A program made the translations under genes and the position numbers. Shown in pieces: positions 52,768 through 56,028 of a DNA stretch of 56,028 nucleotides (position 1 is its first letter; every line of letters begins with the position of its first letter). The notes under the pieces are model-generated. The model worked only from the letters and a program-made list of their open reading frames with translations, was not told the origin of the DNA and did not search any database. Source of the stretch: JBJXFE01 sp046153875 (GTDB lineage: Bacteria; Planctomycetota; Phycisphaerae; Phycisphaerales; UBA1924); contig JBJXFE010000075.1 in the NCBI GenBank assembly GCA_046153875.1, positions 1 through 56,028 on the forward strand, in the 5' to 3' direction.

Positions 52768-53841
52768 GTGATCAAGAGCCTTCCCAGCCTGCTGCTCGTG
52801 ACGCTGATCACCGTGCTGATCTGGGTGGTGGCCGAGAACGAGAGCGTCCGCGTCGTCCCGCGGCAGGTGGGGATCGAGATCGACGGGGAGTTCGACGGCC
52901 GCCGCGCGGTCCGCATCGACCCGGACCAGCTGTTCCCGGGTCAGGTCACGGTGCGGCTCGAAGGGGCGACCGTCAACATCGAGGCGCTGGCGACGCTGCT
53001 CTCGCGCCCGATCCGGCTCACGCCCGAGATGCTGCGCCTGCCGCCGACGGCCGGGCGGTACAACGCGGACCTGCGGGCGGCGCTGCGCGACCACCCGATC
53101 TTCCGCGACTCGGGCGTCACGCCGACCGAGGTCCGCCCGGACTCCGTCGCCGTGGAAGTGGACGACCTCGTGACGCGCCCCGCGCGGGTCTCCGTGGCCG
53201 CGCCGGAAGGGGTGCAACTGCAGGGCGCGCCCGAGCCGAACCCGGCGGAGGTCTCGCTGCGGCTCCCTTCGCGCCTGGCCAAGGACCTGCCCGAGGACCT
53301 GACGCTGACCGCCACGCTCGACGCCGCGGTGGTCTCGCGGCTGGCGCGCGGACGACCCCAGACGTTCAGCGGCGTGCGGCTCGAGCTCCCGGCGGCCGTG
53401 CGCGCCGGCCCGATGGGTCAGTTCGCTCGCGCCGAGCCCGCGACGATCTCCGTCACTCTCACGCTCCTGAGCGGGACCGACACCTTCCGCGTCGGCGCCG
53501 TCCCGGTGCACCTGCGGCTCGCGCCGATCGACTACGCGCAGTGGGAGGTCGAGGTTTCCCCCGAGGACCAGTCCGTCGGCGACGTGGAGGTGACGGGCCC
53601 GCGCGACCTAGTCGCCCGCATCCGCGACCGCGACGTCCAGGTTTTCGCCGTCGTGCCGCTTTCCTGGGCGGAGCTGGAGCGGGCCGCGGCCGAGGGCGGC
53701 GCCATGAGCAAGGAAGCTGTCTTCACGCTCTCGATCGAGGCTCCCGGGGCGTTGCAGTTCACCTCGTCCGAGCGCTCCGTGGCCCTCACGATCCGACGCC
53801 GAACAACCGCCGTCACGCCGGGAACCCCCGGCGGCGAGTGA
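52768..53841 (+). CDS. cdaR: CdaR-like YbbR-domain protein
   Basis: A 357-aa protein with an N-terminal membrane helix (SLLLVTLITVLIWVVAENES) and several YbbR-like beta domains. CdaR proteins bind and regulate CdaA at the membrane. Gene order cdaA-cdaR is typical, and the gap is only 34 bp. The GTG start at 52768 has an rRNA-complementary ggag just upstream, after a run of 13 C. Confidence 0.88.
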   Translation: MIKSLPSLLLVTLITVLIWVVAENESVRVVPRQVGIEIDGEFDGRRAVRIDPDQLFPGQVTVRLEGATVNIEALATLLSRPIRLTPEMLRLPPTAGRYNADLRAALRDHPIFRDSGVTPTEVRPDSVAVEVDDLVTRPARVSVAAPEGVQLQGAPEPNPAEVSLRLPSRLAKDLPEDLTLTATLDAAVVSRLARGRPQTFSGVRLELPAAVRAGPMGQFARAEPATISVTLTLLSGTDTFRVGAVPVHLRLAPIDYAQWEVEVSPEDQSVGDVEVTGPRDLVARIRDRDVQVFAVVPLSWAELERAAAEGGAMSKEAVFTLSIEAPGALQFTSSERSVALTIRRRTTAVTPGTPGGE

Positions 53842-53997
53842 CCCTCGCACGACCGCCGCGCGCGGAAATTCCGCCCGCACCCCGCTACCCTTACGCCCCT
53901 GTTTCGTGGACGGCGGCGGCGCGGCCCTTCGCCCGCCGCGCAAGCCGCTCCGAAGCAGCGACGAGCTACCCCAGCGACGCCCCCGAGGAGCCCATCC

Positions 53998-55560
53998 GTG
54001 AAGATCCGGACCGAGGAGATCGCCAGCGTCATCCGCCAGGAGATCGAGCAGTACGCCCAGCAGCTCGAGGTCTCCGAGGTCGGTCGCGTCGTCGAGGTCG
54101 GCGACGGCATCGCCCGCATCTACGGGCTGGCGAACGCGATGGCCGGCGAGCTCCTGGAGTTCCAGACCAGCGAGGGCGCGGTCATGGGGCAGGTGTTCAA
54201 CCTGGAGATGGACACCGTCGGCGCGGTCATCTACGGCGACTACCTCTCCGTGAAGGAAGGCGACATCGTCAAGGCCACGGGCCGCCTGCTCGAGGTGCCC
54301 GTGGGCGAGGCGCTGCTCGGGCGCGTGGTGGACCCGCTGGGCCGCCCGCTCGACGACGGCCCGCCGCTCCAGCCCGAGGCCTTCCGCAAGGTGGACATCA
54401 TCGCCCCCGGCATCGCCGAGCGTCAGCCCGTCCACGAACCCTTGCAGACGGGCATCAAGGCGATCGACGCCATGATTCCGATCGGCCGCGGGCAGCGCGA
54501 GCTGATCATCGGCGACCGCAAGACCGGCAAGACCGCCGTTGCCCTCGACACCATCGTCAACCAGAAGCAGTACTGGGGCACGCCCGACGCCGTCGTCTGC
54601 ATCTACGTCGCGGTCGGGCAGAAGGAATCCACCGTCGCGGCCGTCGTGGAGATGCTCCGCAAGAACGGCGCGATGGACTACACGATCGTGGTCAGCGCCG
54701 GCGCCTCCGACCCCGCGCCGCTCCAGTACATCGCCCCGTACACCGGGTGCGCGATGGGCGAGTACTTCATGTGGCACGGGCTCAAGGGCAAGACGCCCAA
54801 GCACGCCCTGTGCATCTACGACGACCTTTCCAAGCAGGCCGTGGCGTACCGCCAGCTTTCGCTGCTGCTGCGCCGCCCCCCGGGGCGCGAGGCGTACCCC
54901 GGCGACGTGTTCTATCTCCACAGCCGCCTTCTGGAGCGCGCCACCAAGCTCAGCAACGAGAACGGCGCGGGCTCGCTGACGGCGCTCCCGATCATCGAGA
55001 CGCAGGAGGGCGACGTTTCCGCGTACATCCCCACGAACGTGATCTCCATCACCGACGGCCAGATCTACCTCGAGCCCGAGCTCTTCTTCTCCGGCGTCCG
55101 CCCCGCCGTGAACGTCGGCATCTCGGTGAGCCGCGTCGGCGGCAACGCCCAGGTGAAGGCGATCAAGAAGATCGCCGGCTCGCTCCGCCTCGACCTCGCG
55201 TCCTACCGCGAGCTGGAGGCCTTCGCCCAGCTCGGTACCGAGCTGGAAAAGGCCACGCAGCGCCAGCTCGACCGCGGCGCCCGCATGGTCGAGATCCTCA
55301 AGCAGCCGCAGTACACCCCCTTCCACGTCGTGGACCAGATCATCTCGATCTACGCCGGCACCAAGGGCTTCCTCGACGACGTCCCCGTCAACCAGGTCGC
55401 GGCCTTCGAGAAGGCGATGCTCAACTACTTCACGACGGTGGGCAAGCCGCTCTGGAACGAGCTGGCCGACAAGAAGGCGCTGGACGCGGGGATCGAGAAG
55501 AAGTTGGTGGATGCGCTGACCGCGTTCAAGAGCGGCTGGAAGCCGGAAGCCAAGAAGTAG
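53998..55560 (+). CDS. atpA: ATP synthase F1 alpha subunit
   Basis: A 520-aa F1-ATPase alpha subunit. It has VVEVGDGIARIYGL near the N-terminus, Walker A GDRKTGKTA, IPIGRGQRELIIGDR, and the alpha-subunit arginine-finger region SVSRVGGNAQ. Uses GTG as start with gaggag upstream. Normally atpH, atpA, atpG and atpD are contiguous; here no other atp gene lies upstream (cdaR) or in the 468 bp downstream, so atpA is separated from its partners. Confidence 0.95.
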   Translation: MKIRTEEIASVIRQEIEQYAQQLEVSEVGRVVEVGDGIARIYGLANAMAGELLEFQTSEGAVMGQVFNLEMDTVGAVIYGDYLSVKEGDIVKATGRLLEVPVGEALLGRVVDPLGRPLDDGPPLQPEAFRKVDIIAPGIAERQPVHEPLQTGIKAIDAMIPIGRGQRELIIGDRKTGKTAVALDTIVNQKQYWGTPDAVVCIYVAVGQKESTVAAVVEMLRKNGAMDYTIVVSAGASDPAPLQYIAPYTGCAMGEYFMWHGLKGKTPKHALCIYDDLSKQAVAYRQLSLLLRRPPGREAYPGDVFYLHSRLLERATKLSNENGAGSLTALPIIETQEGDVSAYIPTNVISITDGQIYLEPELFFSGVRPAVNVGISVSRVGGNAQVKAIKKIAGSLRLDLASYRELEAFAQLGTELEKATQRQLDRGARMVEILKQPQYTPFHVVDQIISIYAGTKGFLDDVPVNQVAAFEKAMLNYFTTVGKPLWNELADKKALDAGIEKKLVDALTAFKSGWKPEAKK

Positions 55561-55905
55561 CCGGCCCCTTGTGGTGCAGGCATCCTGCCTGCGCCCTGTC
55601 ACGTGTGGTCCCTTCCCGGGTGCCACCGCTCGCCGGTCCTCCGGCGCAGCGGTGAAGGGTCGCCCATTGCACAGCAGCGCGGCGAAACGCCTCGAGCCGT
55701 GGCTCCCGGCGGACAGCCGTGCCCCCACGCGTCAGGACTTCACCCGCCGCGCTTGACTTCTCACAGGTCTTCATAGACGTGGCACTTCCGATCCCCATCC
55801 AAGATCACGCCACCGGCACGCGGATCGTCCGGCGATGATCAGGCCACCTGCCAACGTATTGACTGTGCCAGTTTTTTCGTGTTGCATGTCCGGCGTGGCG
55901 TGCTA
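55561..55905. other. Intergenic stretch with one hairpin, next to an IS element
   Basis: No gene is supported over this 345 bp. A perfect 7-bp hairpin (gcaggca-tcc-tgcctgc, 55576-55592) follows the atpA stop by 15 bp without a T-run; the phrase around it (gtggtgcaggcatcctgcct) resembles a dispersed repeat in planctomycete genomes as far as I recall. GC falls towards the IS end. Confidence 0.5.
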
Positions 55906-56028
55906 GAGCCTATCCCGAAACCGTTGTCGAGCTGGCGCGTATGACTCTGCACGATGCTGAGACTCACGGACGAGCAGTTGGATTGGCTGGTGGAGCGTGT
56001 GCCTGATGCGCCGGTGAGCCCGCTGGGC
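55904..56028 (+). mobile_element. Left end of an IS5-family insertion sequence, truncated by window end
   Basis: A probable left inverted repeat begins near gagcctatcccgaaaccg (55906), preceded by CTA that could be target sequence. About 50 bp later a transposase-like frame starts. Sequence up to the window end is consistent with an IS5/IS1031-type element; the right end is outside the window. Confidence 0.7.
55954..56028 (+). CDS. IS5-family transposase, N-terminal fragment
   Basis: The visible 25 residues (MLRLTDEQLDWLVERVPDAP and VSPLG) match the typical N-terminus of IS5-family transposases, which begin with an LTDEQW-like helix. The frame is open to the window end. Completeness, DDE residues and activity cannot be judged. 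Confidence 0.7.
   Translation, partial: MLRLTDEQLDWLVERVPDAPVSPLG

Overview
The window is GC-rich (I estimate 65-70%) and reads as a chromosomal segment of a member of Phycisphaerae (Planctomycetota). The main evidence is six secreted proteins that end in a paired, cysteine-containing dockerin-like module (CYPDCN... DFGCFQGKYV ...GCP). I associate this module with what NCBI calls 'GC-type dockerin domain-anchored' proteins of Phycisphaerales. Futalosine-pathway menaquinone genes, a planctomycete-style S1 protein and many lineage-type hypotheticals fit this placement, which is inferred from protein character only.

Layout. 0.4-7.2 kb: three minus-strand secreted proteases with dockerin tails (two M14 carboxypeptidases and a lower-GC HExxH protease). 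7.4-13.9 kb: coaD with a metal-ligand-less MBL-fold protein, an orphan sucD, a DNA alkyltransferase, a MarR-DoxX-pirin group with palindromic operators, and a methyltransferase. 14.2-23 kb: a nitroreductase, two dockerin proteins with propeller-like repeats, a small basic protein, a CusF-like lipoprotein, a group of sugar epimerase / 69-aa protein / family-4-like uracil-DNA glycosylase, and a dockerin-tailed reprolysin-like protease. 23-30 kb: a Met-rich exported protein, then folP, trxA, a Gfo/Idh/MocA dehydrogenase, S1 and a lipoprotein. 30-42 kb: a response regulator with two small genes, an AsmA-like giant coupled to a LOG-family protein, a lipoprotein, an HD-GYP phosphodiesterase, an HlyD-like adaptor and mqnB. 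42.6-48 kb: type IV pilus genes pilM, pilN, pilO, a PilP/GspC-like gene and pilB. 48-56 kb: acs, nfu-like and mutY, cdaA and cdaR, atpA, and the left end of an IS5-type insertion sequence cut by the window end.

How genes work together. The dockerin proteins look like an extracellular set held by a shared C-terminal module. The pil block is a classical inner-membrane assembly platform plus ATPase. cdaA/cdaR make and regulate c-di-AMP. Nfu-like and mutY overlap, which suggests iron-sulfur supply to MutY. MarR, DoxX and pirin look like a quinone/electrophile response unit.

Most unusual signals: (1) short-period DNA repeats (period 7, 8 or 9), often built around a GC-rich hairpin, that lie in frame inside sucD, acs and mutY and also recur between genes; (2) a 33-bp hairpin present twice downstream of dockerin genes with a compensatory base-pair change; (3) several proteins that keep their fold signature but lack the usual metal or cofactor ligands (MBL-like, FmdB-like, UDG4-like), and a CdaA with DLA in place of DGA. 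No rRNA, tRNA or CRISPR array was seen.
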